From Desulfobulbaceae bacterium (GTDB lineage Bacteria; Desulfobacterota; Desulfobulbia; Desulfobulbales; Desulfocapsaceae): a DNA stretch of 64,000 nucleotides. The translations under genes were made by a program, and so were the position numbers. Positions within the stretch are counted from its first letter, which is position 1. Each line of letters begins with the position of its first letter. This document shows, piece by piece, positions 51,955 through 60,250 of the stretch. Location: the NCBI GenBank assembly GCA_024640625.1, contig JAHEER010000012.1:1-64000 (forward strand). The letters are read 5' to 3'. The notes under the pieces are model-generated. The model was not told where the DNA came from. It searched no databases and was given only the letters and a program-made list of their open reading frames with translations.

Positions 51955-53559
51955 ATGCACACGTCAGTCTCCGACCACAGCGAAGTTGCCCTGGCCTTCG
52001 AAAACCACTTTGCCGATACACTGCCCGGTGACCAGGATCACCACAACACACGACGCCAGGTCACCGGAGCCTGCTATTCCTTCGTGGCGCCCACGCCCGT
52101 TTCCGCGCCGGTGCTGGTGGCCTATTCAAAAGAAGCGGCGGCAGAGCTGGGACTGCGCGAGGAAGATTGCCGCTCTCCCTGGTTCACCGACATGTTCTCC
52201 GGCAACCTGGTGCTCGCCGACATGAAGCCCTATGCGATGTGCTATGGCGGCCACCAGTTCGGCACCTGGGCAGGCCAGCTCGGCGACGGACGGGCCATCA
52301 ATCTCGGTGAAGTCGTCAACGGTGGCAATCAACGCTGGACGCTCCAGCTCAAAGGGGCCGGGCCAACGCCCTACTCCCGCTCCGCAGACGGGCTGGCGGT
52401 ACTGCGCTCATCGCTGCGTGAGTTCATCTGCAGCGAGGCCATGCATCATCTGGGTATTCCCACCACCCGGGCTCTGAGCCTTATCCTGACCGGCGATCGG
52501 GTACTGCGCGACATGTTTTACGATGGTCATCCCGAGCTTGAACCGGGTGCGGTGGTGTGCCGGACCTCACCGTCGTTCCTCAGGTTCGGCAATTTCGAGA
52601 TCTTTTCGGCCCGCAAGGAATACGATTTACTCGAAGAGCTTCTGCGCTTTACCATAAAAAACGATTTTCCTGGTATAAACGAATCCAGCGGTGTGGACAG
52701 CTACCTGGAGTGGTTCACGGAAGTGTGCCGCAGGACGGCTATAATGATCGTGCACTGGATGCGGGTCGGCTTCGTCCACGGGGTCATGAACAGTGACAAC
52801 ATGTCGGTGCTTGGCCTGACCATCGACTACGGTCCCTATGGCTGGCTTGAAGGATACGACCCGACCTGGACACCCAACACCACCGACGCCCAGGGCCGGC
52901 GCTACTGCTATGGCAACCAGCCCTACATGGCCCAGTGGAACCTGATGCAGCTGGCCAACGCGATCTACCCGGTGGTCAAAGAAGAAAAAAGGCTGCAGGA
53001 GGCGCTCGACACCTACAGGTTCACCTTTCAGGAAGAATGGCAGCGGACGCTCAAGGCCAAACTCGGGCTGCACACCACTGAAAAAAACGACGATCAGCTG
53101 ATCTCATCCCTGCTGGAGCTGCTCACCAAAACCGAGACGGACATGACCATTTTCTTCAGGAATCTGGCCCATCTGGAGATGTCCGAAAAGAACGGCGACA
53201 GGCTTCTGGAAATAGTCTCGGACGCTTTTTATGCCCCCGACGACATCGATCAGGATCACCTCAACCACCTGAAGAGCTGGCTGCACCTCTACCGGCTGAG
53301 AATGCGGCGCAACGAGCTGGACGATGAGGAGCGGCGAAAACGGATGAACCTGGTCAATCCCAAATACGTCTTCAGAAATTATCTGGCCCAGCAGGCCATC
53401 GACAAGGTTGAACAAGGGGACTACTCAGAAGTGGAGGAGCTTCTCGATTTGTTCAGAAATCCCTATGACGAGCAGCCCGAACGTCAGCGCTACGCTGCCA
53501 AAAGGCCGGAATGGGCCCGTAATAGGCCCGGCTGCTCGATGCTGTCCTGTAGTTCCTGA
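51955..53559 (+). CDS. selO: Protein adenylyltransferase SelO
   Basis: SelO is a pseudokinase-fold enzyme that transfers AMP from ATP to protein Ser/Thr/Tyr residues and is linked to redox control. The 534 residues contain YGGHQFGTWAGQLGDGRA (98-115), LQLKGAGPTPYSR with the phosphate-binding lysine, HGVMNSDNMSVLG (metal site Asn and Asp), and DYGPYGWLEGYDP. The C-terminus ends in LSCSS, as in bacterial SelO; eukaryotic forms carry selenocysteine here, and no in-frame UGA is present. No strong ribosome site precedes the ATG. It is monocistronic by position. Confidence 0.95.
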   Translation: MHTSVSDHSEVALAFENHFADTLPGDQDHHNTRRQVTGACYSFVAPTPVSAPVLVAYSKEAAAELGLREEDCRSPWFTDMFSGNLVLADMKPYAMCYGGHQFGTWAGQLGDGRAINLGEVVNGGNQRWTLQLKGAGPTPYSRSADGLAVLRSSLREFICSEAMHHLGIPTTRALSLILTGDRVLRDMFYDGHPELEPGAVVCRTSPSFLRFGNFEIFSARKEYDLLEELLRFTIKNDFPGINESSGVDSYLEWFTEVCRRTAIMIVHWMRVGFVHGVMNSDNMSVLGLTIDYGPYGWLEGYDPTWTPNTTDAQGRRYCYGNQPYMAQWNLMQLANAIYPVVKEEKRLQEALDTYRFTFQEEWQRTLKAKLGLHTTEKNDDQLISSLLELLTKTETDMTIFFRNLAHLEMSEKNGDRLLEIVSDAFYAPDDIDQDHLNHLKSWLHLYRLRMRRNELDDEERRKRMNLVNPKYVFRNYLAQQAIDKVEQGDYSEVEELLDLFRNPYDEQPERQRYAAKRPEWARNRPGCSMLSCSS

Positions 53560-53639
53560 TATTATCTTTGCTCCTCGAGTTTTTCCAGTGCTCAGGGACC
53601 TGAAGAGGGTTATTCGAGCATGGTTGGTAATCAAAGCTC

Positions 53640-54554
53640 TTACAAGAGCAATGCCACGGACAGGGAAATGAAGGACAGCAGGGTTGACACCACGATGGAG
53701 GCCGAGGCCAGTTCGGTGTCGCTGTTGAGCTGGGAGGAGAGAACATAGATCATGGTCGAAGCCGGCAGGCACAAGAAGATCATACCGGTCTTGAAGGCTA
53801 TGCCATCAATATGAAATAATTTGTAGAAGAGAAACCCAAGACAGGGAAACAGAGCCAGTTTCAAGCCGGCGCCCAGCAGCGAGAGTGGCAGATACTTCTG
53901 TACCCCTTTGAACGAAAGGGCTCCGCCGACCGAAATAAGTGCCAAAGGCAAGGTCACCATCGACATGAGCGCCAGGGTGTTGTCGATGAATTCCGGGAAC
54001 ACGCCCACCAGCCGCGCATAGAGTGCACCGGCGAAGCTGCCGATGATCAGGGGATTGCCGATCAGCGCCTTGAGAAATATCTTGCCCCGTGTTGAGGCCC
54101 TGCCTTCATAACCTGAAAACCAGATCAGGGTTGCCACCGCAAAGACATTGACCAGCGGAATGGTGATCGCGATGAGAATGCCGAAGTAGGCGATCCCCGC
54201 CTCACCCAGGGAGTTGAGGATTACCGCCACGCCGATATAGGTGTTGAAACGATAACAACTCTGGGAAAACGATCCCGCCTCAAACGCTGAAACCGGACCG
54301 AATTTAATCACCAGCCCACTGATGACAAACATCGAGGCGAGCGCCAGCAGAGTAACTGCGACGAAACTGAGTTGATCCCCGCCGCCTTGAGGTGCACCGC
54401 CGACCTTCCAGAAGAGCATGATCGGAAAAAAAATGAAATATACCAGTTTATCAGAAACTTTGAGATAAGAGTCGCTGGTGAGATTGAACTTTTTGAGCGC
54501 GCCGCCCAGAATAAGCAGGCCGAAAATAGGGAATAGAGCGTTGAGTACTATCAT
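53640..54554 (-). CDS. AEC-family (auxin efflux carrier-like) transporter
   Basis: The 304-residue protein has about ten membrane helices in two inverted halves, with family features such as LFPIFGLLILGGALKK (7-22), LVYFIFFPIMLF, ALIGNPLIIGSFAGAL and LFLCLPASTMIYVLSSQLN. Bacterial AEC members export or import malate, malonate and other small organic acids; the substrate here is unknown. It is convergent with selO, 80 bp away, and lies 58 bp downstream of the lytic transglycosylase gene. Confidence 0.88.
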   Translation of the reverse strand: MIVLNALFPIFGLLILGGALKKFNLTSDSYLKVSDKLVYFIFFPIMLFWKVGGAPQGGGDQLSFVAVTLLALASMFVISGLVIKFGPVSAFEAGSFSQSCYRFNTYIGVAVILNSLGEAGIAYFGILIAITIPLVNVFAVATLIWFSGYEGRASTRGKIFLKALIGNPLIIGSFAGALYARLVGVFPEFIDNTLALMSMVTLPLALISVGGALSFKGVQKYLPLSLLGAGLKLALFPCLGFLFYKLFHIDGIAFKTGMIFLCLPASTMIYVLSSQLNSDTELASASIVVSTLLSFISLSVALLL

Positions 54555-54612
54555 GGCTCAAACCGCTGCTGGAATAAGGGCTAGAGTCGGTGCCTCAGAC
54601 CACGCATCGCGC

Positions 54613-55269
54613 TCACGCCTTGGCATAGCGGTCATAATAACTGAGAACCCGTTTGATGTAGCGCTTTGTTTCGCTTATTCGCGGAACACCACCGGCCTTT
54701 TTGACCTGACCCGGCCCGGCATTGTAGGCCGCCAGGCTGAGCACCAGGTTGCCGTTGAACATCTTCAGAAGTGTGCGCAGGTAGCGAACACCACCGGCGA
54801 TATTCTGCTCCGGATTGAACGGGTCCGAGACTCTCATTTCCCTGGCGGTGTCCGGCATGAGCTGCATCAGACCCTGGGCGCCTTTCTTGGAGACGGCATA
54901 GCGGTCAAAACCCGATTCCGCCTTGATGATTGCCTTGATCAGGTTGGGATCAATGTTGTAGCGCTTGGCCCAATAATCGATCTGCTTGTGATAGCGGACA
55001 TTTTTATAGGAACTGCTTGAATAGCCCGGCCACTTCCCTGAAAAGGAAATAACGCCCAGTTTCCTGGTGTTGTAGGACACGCAGCGCCCCGATTCGGGCA
55101 TGTTGGAAAAATATTTTTTCCCTCTGGCATCCTTGCACACATAGAGTGAGGCCACCGCCGTCTGGCTGATGAGCAGCACCATTATCGTCACCGTCAGTGT
55201 AGATAATGATCTAAGCACTTTGGCTTGGCTGGCCTCCATGGTATCCATCCGGCGAATCACCTCTCTCAT
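54613..55269 (-). CDS. Lytic transglycosylase (SLT domain) with DUF4124-like N-terminal segment
   Basis: This envelope enzyme cleaves peptidoglycan between MurNAc and GlcNAc to form 1,6-anhydro ends. The 218 residues, from the ATG that overlaps the upstream stop by four bases, have a signal anchor (about 22-40). A short segment LYVCKDARGKKYFSN follows, like DUF4124 linkers. The SLT domain has the catalytic Glu118 (IKAIIKAESGFD), GLMQLMPDTA and LAAYNAGPGQV. Alternative ATGs at 55248 and 55239 would also keep the signal. It is coupled to the YHS-protein gene. Confidence 0.88.
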   Translation of the reverse strand: MREVIRRMDTMEASQAKVLRSLSTLTVTIMVLLISQTAVASLYVCKDARGKKYFSNMPESGRCVSYNTRKLGVISFSGKWPGYSSSSYKNVRYHKQIDYWAKRYNIDPNLIKAIIKAESGFDRYAVSKKGAQGLMQLMPDTAREMRVSDPFNPEQNIAGGVRYLRTLLKMFNGNLVLSLAAYNAGPGQVKKAGGVPRISETKRYIKRVLSYYDRYAKA

Positions 55270-55568
55270 TGTTGATCGGGTGATCCGTCTGGATCGCTTT
55301 TTTCCCGGTCGGCGGTAAACTTGTCGGCGCATTCTTTACCGCAAAAATGGTGGACTCCATCGTCTGCCTCCAGGGTATAGGCCTGCTGCTTGGGCACCAG
55401 CTTGTGGCACACCGGATCTTCAATGAGCACGTCGGTGATTGCGCCGCCGGGGCGAACCTCTTGATCCTCACTCTTTTGATCTTCGCCTGATTTAGTGAAA
55501 TTGGACTTGATCAGGCGGTAGCCAAGATAGAAAAGAACTGCCAGAATCAGTATTCTCAGTGGACCCAC
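55266..55568 (-). CDS. Membrane-anchored YHS-domain protein
   Basis: The 100-residue product has an N-terminal membrane helix (about 4-20), a charged linker and a YHS-type metal-binding domain with Cys54 (EDPVCHKLV), Cys76 and Cys80 (HFCGKEC). Such domains are thought to bind heavy metals or sit in metal-handling proteins. The start is GTG 55568 with GAGG 7 bases upstream. It lies directly before the lytic transglycosylase gene, which begins within its stop codon. The function is unknown. Confidence 0.8.
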   Translation of the reverse strand: MGPLRILILAVLFYLGYRLIKSNFTKSGEDQKSEDQEVRPGGAITDVLIEDPVCHKLVPKQQAYTLEADDGVHHFCGKECADKFTADREKSDPDGSPDQQ

Positions 55569-55775
55569 GTGCGCGCCTCATATAAATGTATGCTGCAACA
55601 GGCTTGGATAGCGTAAATCACCCCTTCACCATGCTGTATTATAGTCGCTTTACAGAAAATGTAAAATATTCTCAACGGTTGTGGACACCTTCCCAGGATT
55701 TTCGCAGATAGCGACATAAGTTCAAAGCACCCGGTCAAAATAGGATGGCGAGCAGCCGCCAGAGGATGTGAGGGC

Positions 55776-55809
55776 CATCCCCGCAGCGAACACCCCTGCT
55801 GCGGGGATG
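55776..55809 (-). terminator. Strong hairpin after folK
   Basis: CATCCCCGCAGC (55776-55787) and GCTGCGGGGATG (55798-55809) form a perfect 12-bp stem with a 10-base loop, 16 bp past the folK stop. No T-tract follows, so it may need Rho or only stabilise the mRNA, but it marks the end of the arg-dap-folK block. Confidence 0.6.
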
Positions 55810-55825
55810 ATGTGCAGACCTGTCG

Positions 55826-56368
55826 CTAGCTAGCGAGGGGCCAGACCCCTGCAGAGATTTCCTGCGCTTCGATCTTTCCCGATGCGATCCTCTGCGTCAG
55901 CCGCCGATGCATCTCCGCGATGGAGTGCCCGGTCTCGGGATCGATGAATTCGGGGGCGATGGCTGCCATCGGCTCCAATACAAAAAGCCGATCGTTTCTG
56001 TGAGGGTGGGGTAACGTCAAGCGCGGGGTAGCGATGACTGCGGCACCGAAATAGAGAAGATCGAGATCAATTTCTCGATCCTGATACCCCAGTTTCATAG
56101 CGTCCCGGGTTCGCCCAAGACGCCTTTCGGTATCGAGCAGAAGATCGAGAATTTCGCCGGCAGTGCGCGATGTCGTCAGCTTGCCGACGGCATTGATGAA
56201 CCAACAGTTGCTTGCCATTCCCACCGGTGAGGAAAGATAGGGAAGAGAGATGGTATCCAGACGAATTTCCTGGTGCCGACCAAGCAGCTCCCAACCCTCC
56301 CGCAAAAGTTGGGCACTGTCACCGAGGTTGGAACCCAGGCCGATAAATACCGTTTCGGTCGTCTCCAT
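55826..56368 (-). CDS. folK: HPPK, 2-amino-4-hydroxy-6-hydroxymethyldihydropteridine pyrophosphokinase
   Basis: FolK transfers pyrophosphate to the pterin in folate synthesis. The 180 residues from ATG 56368 show FIGLGSNLGD near 8-17, the conserved WFINAVGKL, and the metal/substrate signature DREIDLDLLYFG followed by LPHPHRNDRLFVLEP. A TTG at 56380 would add four residues. It lies 24 bp after dapB and is the last gene of the lysine block; a 12-bp hairpin follows. Confidence 0.93.
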   Translation of the reverse strand: METTETVFIGLGSNLGDSAQLLREGWELLGRHQEIRLDTISLPYLSSPVGMASNCWFINAVGKLTTSRTAGEILDLLLDTERRLGRTRDAMKLGYQDREIDLDLLYFGAAVIATPRLTLPHPHRNDRLFVLEPMAAIAPEFIDPETGHSIAEMHRRLTQRIASGKIEAQEISAGVWPLAS

Positions 56369-56392
56369 TACTGCTGTCAATGGCGCTGGATT

Positions 56393-57202
56393 CTAGAAGT
56401 TCTGCAGGTCGAGCACATCGAACATCGAGTACATCCCGTTGGCTTTGCCCTCGAGCCAGGCCGCAGCCACCGTCGCCCCTCGGGCAAAATGGTCCCGGGT
56501 CTGAGCCCGGTGAGTAAGTTCGATGCGCTCTCCGGGACCGGCAAAATAGACCGTGTGCTCCCCGACGATATCCGCGGCCCTGATGGTCTGAATGCCGATC
56601 TCGCCGGGGGTACGCTCGCCGATGATGCCCGACCGCTCGAAGACGCCAACGTCCTCGAGTCTGCTGCCAAGGGCTTCGGCGGCGAGTTCGCCAAGCTTCA
56701 GAGCGGTTCCGCTGGGAGCGTCTTTCTTCTTGTTGTGATGGGTCTCGATGATTTCGATGTCGTAATCTCCACCGAGTAGTGCCGCCGTTTTCTGCACAAG
56801 CTTGAAGAGCACGTTGACGCAGACCGACATATTTGGTGCCTGAACGCAGGGAAAATTGTCCGCCAGCTCGGACAACTCGGCAAGTTCTTTTGAGCTCAGA
56901 CCGGTGGTTCCGATGACCATTGCCTTGTTTTTGGTCGAAGCAAGCCGGGCGAATTCCATGGTGGCCTGGTGAAAGGTGAAATCGATAATCACATCACCCG
57001 AATCAATGACTGACGCCAGCCCCTCGCCGATGCTCACCCCGTTGGCCCCAAGTCCTGCCAGCTCTCCGGCGTCGCGGCCGATATGTTCGCTCCCCGGAGC
57101 CTCAAATGCGCCAGTGTAGGTAAGCGCGGGATGCTGATCGACCATATAGCCGATCCTTCTTCCCATTCTGCCCGCCGCACCGGCCACGATTACCTTCATC
57201 AT
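56393..57202 (-). CDS. dapB: 4-hydroxy-tetrahydrodipicolinate reductase
   Basis: DapB reduces hydroxy-tetrahydrodipicolinate with NAD(P)H in the diaminopimelate/lysine pathway. The chosen ATG 57202 (AGGAG 6-7 bases upstream) gives 269 residues with the dinucleotide motif VAGAAGRMGRR (5-15), the GTTG segment, and the catalytic/substrate motif ETHHNKKKDAPSGTA. The palindromic REP-like element (57220-57271) lies 17 bp upstream, between dapA and dapB, so read-through from dapA must cross it. Confidence 0.95.
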   Translation of the reverse strand: MMKVIVAGAAGRMGRRIGYMVDQHPALTYTGAFEAPGSEHIGRDAGELAGLGANGVSIGEGLASVIDSGDVIIDFTFHQATMEFARLASTKNKAMVIGTTGLSSKELAELSELADNFPCVQAPNMSVCVNVLFKLVQKTAALLGGDYDIEIIETHHNKKKDAPSGTALKLGELAAEALGSRLEDVGVFERSGIIGERTPGEIGIQTIRAADIVGEHTVYFAGPGERIELTHRAQTRDHFARGATVAAAWLEGKANGMYSMFDVLDLQNF

Positions 57203-57219
57203 CGTATTCTCCTCTATGG

Positions 57220-57271
57220 GGGGACACAATACTTATCATGTCCCGCGGGACATGATAAGTATTGTGTCCCC
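57220..57271. repeat. REP-like perfect 52-bp palindrome, copy 2
   Basis: Each 26-base half is the exact reverse complement of the other; the outer sequence begins GGGGACACAATACTTATC and the centre is CCCGCGGG. It shares the outer arm with copy 1 at 15658-15748. It lies inside the dapA-dapB gap, 17 bp before the dapB start. Confidence 0.93.
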
Positions 57272-57363
57272 AAAATAATTCAGAAACGAGTCATTTTGTT
57301 GCAAGATCGAGGCGCAGGATAAAATTTCGAGCGCAACGAAGATATTGAACAAAAGTGCCGTTT

Positions 57364-58245
57364 CTAGAGCATTCCCAGCCTGCTCATCTCCTCAACCAAC
57401 GCCTGGGTAGTCTGATCGTCGGCCGGAGTCATCGGCAGCCGCGGACTCCCGTCCTGAATGCGGCCGAGCATCTCCAGTGCTTTTTTGGCCGGGCCGGGGC
57501 TGGGCGATTTGAACATCAGCTTCATCATGGTAAAGAGCCGGTAATGTTCTTCATTGGCCTTGCCCAGATCGCCGCTCAGGGCAGCTTCCATCATTCTCGC
57601 CATGCCGGCCGGATCGACGTTGGAGATAACCGAGATCACCCCCTTGCCGCCAATCAGGGCGGTGGGCATCGAAGTGAAGTCGTCGCCGGAGAGGAGGATA
57701 AAGTCGTCGGGGCAGAAGCGAATCACGTCGCTTATCTGCTCGAGACTGCCGCAGGCCTCTTTTATGCCGATGATGTTATCAATATGTGCCAGCCTGGCCA
57801 CCGTTTCAGGCAGAATATGAATCACTGTCCTGCCTGGCACGTTATAGAGTATCACGGGGATATCCACTGCCTCGGCGATGGCTTTAAAATGGAGGTACAA
57901 GCCTTCCTGACCTGGCTTGTTGTAATACGGGGCCACCGACAGCACCGCGTCGGCGCCGCTGTCTTTGGCACTCTCGGTGAGTTCGATCGCCTCGAGGGTG
58001 TTATTGGCGCCCGTGCCGGCCACCACGGGAACCCTGCCGTTTACCGTTTTGACCGTCAGGTCGATTACCCGTTTGTGCTCATCGAAAGCAAGGGTAGCCG
58101 ATTCTCCTGTCGTACCGCAGGGAACGATACCGTGAATACCGTTCTCGATTTGAAATTCGATCAGGTCGACCAACCCCTTCTCATCCAGCTTGCCATCGAT
58201 AAATGGAGTTACCAGGGCAGTTAACGCGCCGTGAAAGCGTTCCAT
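57364..58245 (-). CDS. dapA: 4-hydroxy-tetrahydrodipicolinate synthase
   Basis: DapA condenses pyruvate with aspartate semialdehyde, the first step of the diaminopimelate/lysine branch. The 293 residues show the GTTGESATL motif (44-52), Tyr134 (VILYNVPGRT) and the Schiff-base Lys162 (IGIKEACG). A strong AGGAGG precedes the ATG. It follows dapF after 100 bp and is separated from dapB by 161 bp holding the palindrome. Confidence 0.97.
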   Translation of the reverse strand: MERFHGALTALVTPFIDGKLDEKGLVDLIEFQIENGIHGIVPCGTTGESATLAFDEHKRVIDLTVKTVNGRVPVVAGTGANNTLEAIELTESAKDSGADAVLSVAPYYNKPGQEGLYLHFKAIAEAVDIPVILYNVPGRTVIHILPETVARLAHIDNIIGIKEACGSLEQISDVIRFCPDDFILLSGDDFTSMPTALIGGKGVISVISNVDPAGMARMMEAALSGDLGKANEEHYRLFTMMKLMFKSPSPGPAKKALEMLGRIQDGSPRLPMTPADDQTTQALVEEMSRLGML

Positions 58246-58345
58246 GGCTTCACCTCCTATTAAGTTATCGGCTGCTTTGAAGAGACGTTTCCCAAGCTAG
58301 CCTGTTGTCATTTATTCGATCTTATGTAAATAAATCAAAACGTTA

Positions 58346-59182
58346 TCATAAAAGTGCTTCTGCCGACAGTTCCGCCTCGTAGATGATTCTGGCCGGCCCC
58401 TGCAGATGGACGTCGTCCACGGTGCTTTCCTGCAGGGAGAATTGGACGACAAGCTGCTCGCCCCCGGTGGTCGTCACGTCTACGGGCGACTCGGCCAACC
58501 CCTGCCGGGCGGCCACAATGGCGGCGGCCACCACGCCTGTGCCGCAGGCCATGGTTTCGGCTTCCACCCCGCGCTCATAGGTGCGCACCAGCAGCTCGTC
58601 ATCCTCGAGTATCTTGACGAAATTTGCATTGGTGCCGGCCGGTTCGAAGTGCTCGTGATAACGCAGCGTCCGACCCCAGTGTTCCACCGGGGGATTGTCA
58701 GAGTCGACAAAGACCACCGCATGGGGAACACCGGTGTTGATGAAAAACACCTCTTTCTCGCTCTCCCCTAGTGTGATCAGCAGGGAATCCTGATAATCGG
58801 AGGGGTCGGTCATGGTAACCCTGACATGCTCCTGCTCCCCGATAAGCTCCGCTTCGATCACTCCGGCCAGGGTCGCAAAACGCATCCGCCGACCGGCAAT
58901 CCCCTTGCGCCAGGCAAAACGCGCAGCACAGCGGGCGCCGTTGCCGCACATTTCGGCAACCGAGCCGTCTTTGTTGTAGAAGCGCCAGGAGAAATCTTCG
59001 GTAGCACTCTCCTCGATCAGGATTAGGCCGTCCGCCCCCACCGAGAAACTGTGCCTGCAGACGAGCTGGGCGAATTGAGGCTGGTATGGTTCAGGAATGA
59101 ACCCGGACCGATGATCGATAACAATGAAATCGTTGCCGGCCCCGCTCATCTTGGTAATCGTAATCGGGAAATCCAGCTTCAT
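58346..59182 (-). CDS. dapF: Diaminopimelate epimerase
   Basis: DapF converts LL- to meso-diaminopimelate for peptidoglycan and lysine. The 278 residues show MSGAGNDFIV (12-21) and the two catalytic cysteines, Cys79 in EMCGNGARC and Cys213 in MACGTGVV. It lies 21 bp after the fibronectin-type lipoprotein gene. In many proteobacteria lysA sits between such a lipoprotein and dapF; lysA is not in this window. Confidence 0.97.
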   Translation of the reverse strand: MKLDFPITITKMSGAGNDFIVIDHRSGFIPEPYQPQFAQLVCRHSFSVGADGLILIEESATEDFSWRFYNKDGSVAEMCGNGARCAARFAWRKGIAGRRMRFATLAGVIEAELIGEQEHVRVTMTDPSDYQDSLLITLGESEKEVFFINTGVPHAVVFVDSDNPPVEHWGRTLRYHEHFEPAGTNANFVKILEDDELLVRTYERGVEAETMACGTGVVAAAIVAARQGLAESPVDVTTTGGEQLVVQFSLQESTVDDVHLQGPARIIYEAELSAEALL

Positions 59183-59203
59183 TACTGCAACACCGTCTAT
59201 AGT

Positions 59204-60250
59204 TTATCTGACCGTCGCCTCAGGAGATGGTTGTGACTCGTTGGCCGGTTCGGCGTCGTCAAAAGCTGTCACCGAATAATACGGTCTGCTGCCTTCAGGT
59301 GCCGACTTGTCGACGAAAATAGATGAAGGCATGTTTACTTCACCGATCATTTCAGCAGTTGTCTGCCCCTCGTTCCGGCGATAGACTCGGTGACCAGCCA
59401 CCGTCGGATCATCGGGACGATCCCAGAATACTCTGATTCCCGCAGCCGTCGCCGAGGCCCGCACGCTGGTGGGCGCGTCCGGCGGAGTGCGGTCCAGCGG
59501 TGTCGCCTCGGCAATGTCGGTCACCCCGCCGGAGACTTTGTCATTGCCCAGCATCATCAGGCTCTGCACTTTGTAAAAATAGGTCCTTCCATTGATAACA
59601 CCGCGGTCCACATAGCTCGTTGCTCCGCTCGGATCGCCAAGGGGGGCGAATTCTTTACCTCCCTCGCTGCGCGACACCTGGTAGAGAACCTTTTTCTGCG
59701 CTGCAGAACCATCGATCAGCGTGGTCACCGGCTGCCAGCTCAGTGCTGCCTGGCCATCGCCTGATTCAACTTTGAACCCTGCCGGAACAGACGGTGGCGT
59801 CTGCCAGACGAAGGAAACGATATTGGAGTCAGTGCTGGCCGCCCACCAGCTGATCCTGGAGGTCATTTTAAAGAAGTATTTGTGATCGGGGCGCAACAGC
59901 GAGGTATTGTACTCGCCGACCCTTCTCGTGCCGCCATCGGCCGTCGCACCGCCGGGTATCTCAGTGGCCTCGCCAAAGGGAATCGGGCAGGTCTCGCACA
60001 AATCGTCGAGCGGCACCACCGCACGGTAGACGTCGAAGGAGTATATCTCGGTCAGTTCGTCCCCGTTGACCGACTTCTCCGGGTAGGTCCAGCGCAGCGT
60101 CACCCCGGTCTCGTCGATCGCATAGGTCAGATCGTCGATCGGCCTGGGAACCACGTTCTGAGGAGGAACAGGATCGGTTTTGAAACCGCACCCGGCCACG
60201 CTCAAAACCACCGCACACAACACCGCTGATGCAAATCCGAATCTCATCAT
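59204..60250 (-). CDS. Fibronectin type III-like lipoprotein with LptM-like N-terminus
   Basis: The 348-residue product has a lipoprotein signal ending VAGC (Cys21), directly followed by GFKTDPVPP. This resembles LptM/YifL lipoproteins, whose mature N-terminus is Cys-Gly-x-Lys-Gly-Pro. After this come two or three fibronectin type III-like repeats (about 38-135, 140-245 and 248-340; Ser/Pro/Tyr-rich, as in DAPTSVRASATAAGIRVFW). It should sit in the envelope. It is placed between argH (4-bp overlap) and dapF, the same neighbourhood in which small LptM-like lipoproteins often lie next to lysA-dapF. A role in outer-membrane assembly is only an inference. Confidence 0.82.
   Translation of the reverse strand: MMRFGFASAVLCAVVLSVAGCGFKTDPVPPQNVVPRPIDDLTYAIDETGVTLRWTYPEKSVNGDELTEIYSFDVYRAVVPLDDLCETCPIPFGEATEIPGGATADGGTRRVGEYNTSLLRPDHKYFFKMTSRISWWAASTDSNIVSFVWQTPPSVPAGFKVESGDGQAALSWQPVTTLIDGSAAQKKVLYQVSRSEGGKEFAPLGDPSGATSYVDRGVINGRTYFYKVQSLMMLGNDKVSGGVTDIAEATPLDRTPPDAPTSVRASATAAGIRVFWDRPDDPTVAGHRVYRRNEGQTTAEMIGEVNMPSSIFVDKSAPEGSRPYYSVTAFDDAEPANESQPSPEATVR

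Noticed and set aside
51955-53559. Selenocysteine in SelO or in the hydrogenase large subunit
   Set aside because: Both key positions are encoded by cysteine codons and no in-frame UGA lies near them.
53560-53639. Terminator between selO and the AEC gene
   Set aside because: Only short imperfect inverted repeats (CTCGAG...CGAG, TCAGG...CCTGA) are present; none is convincing.
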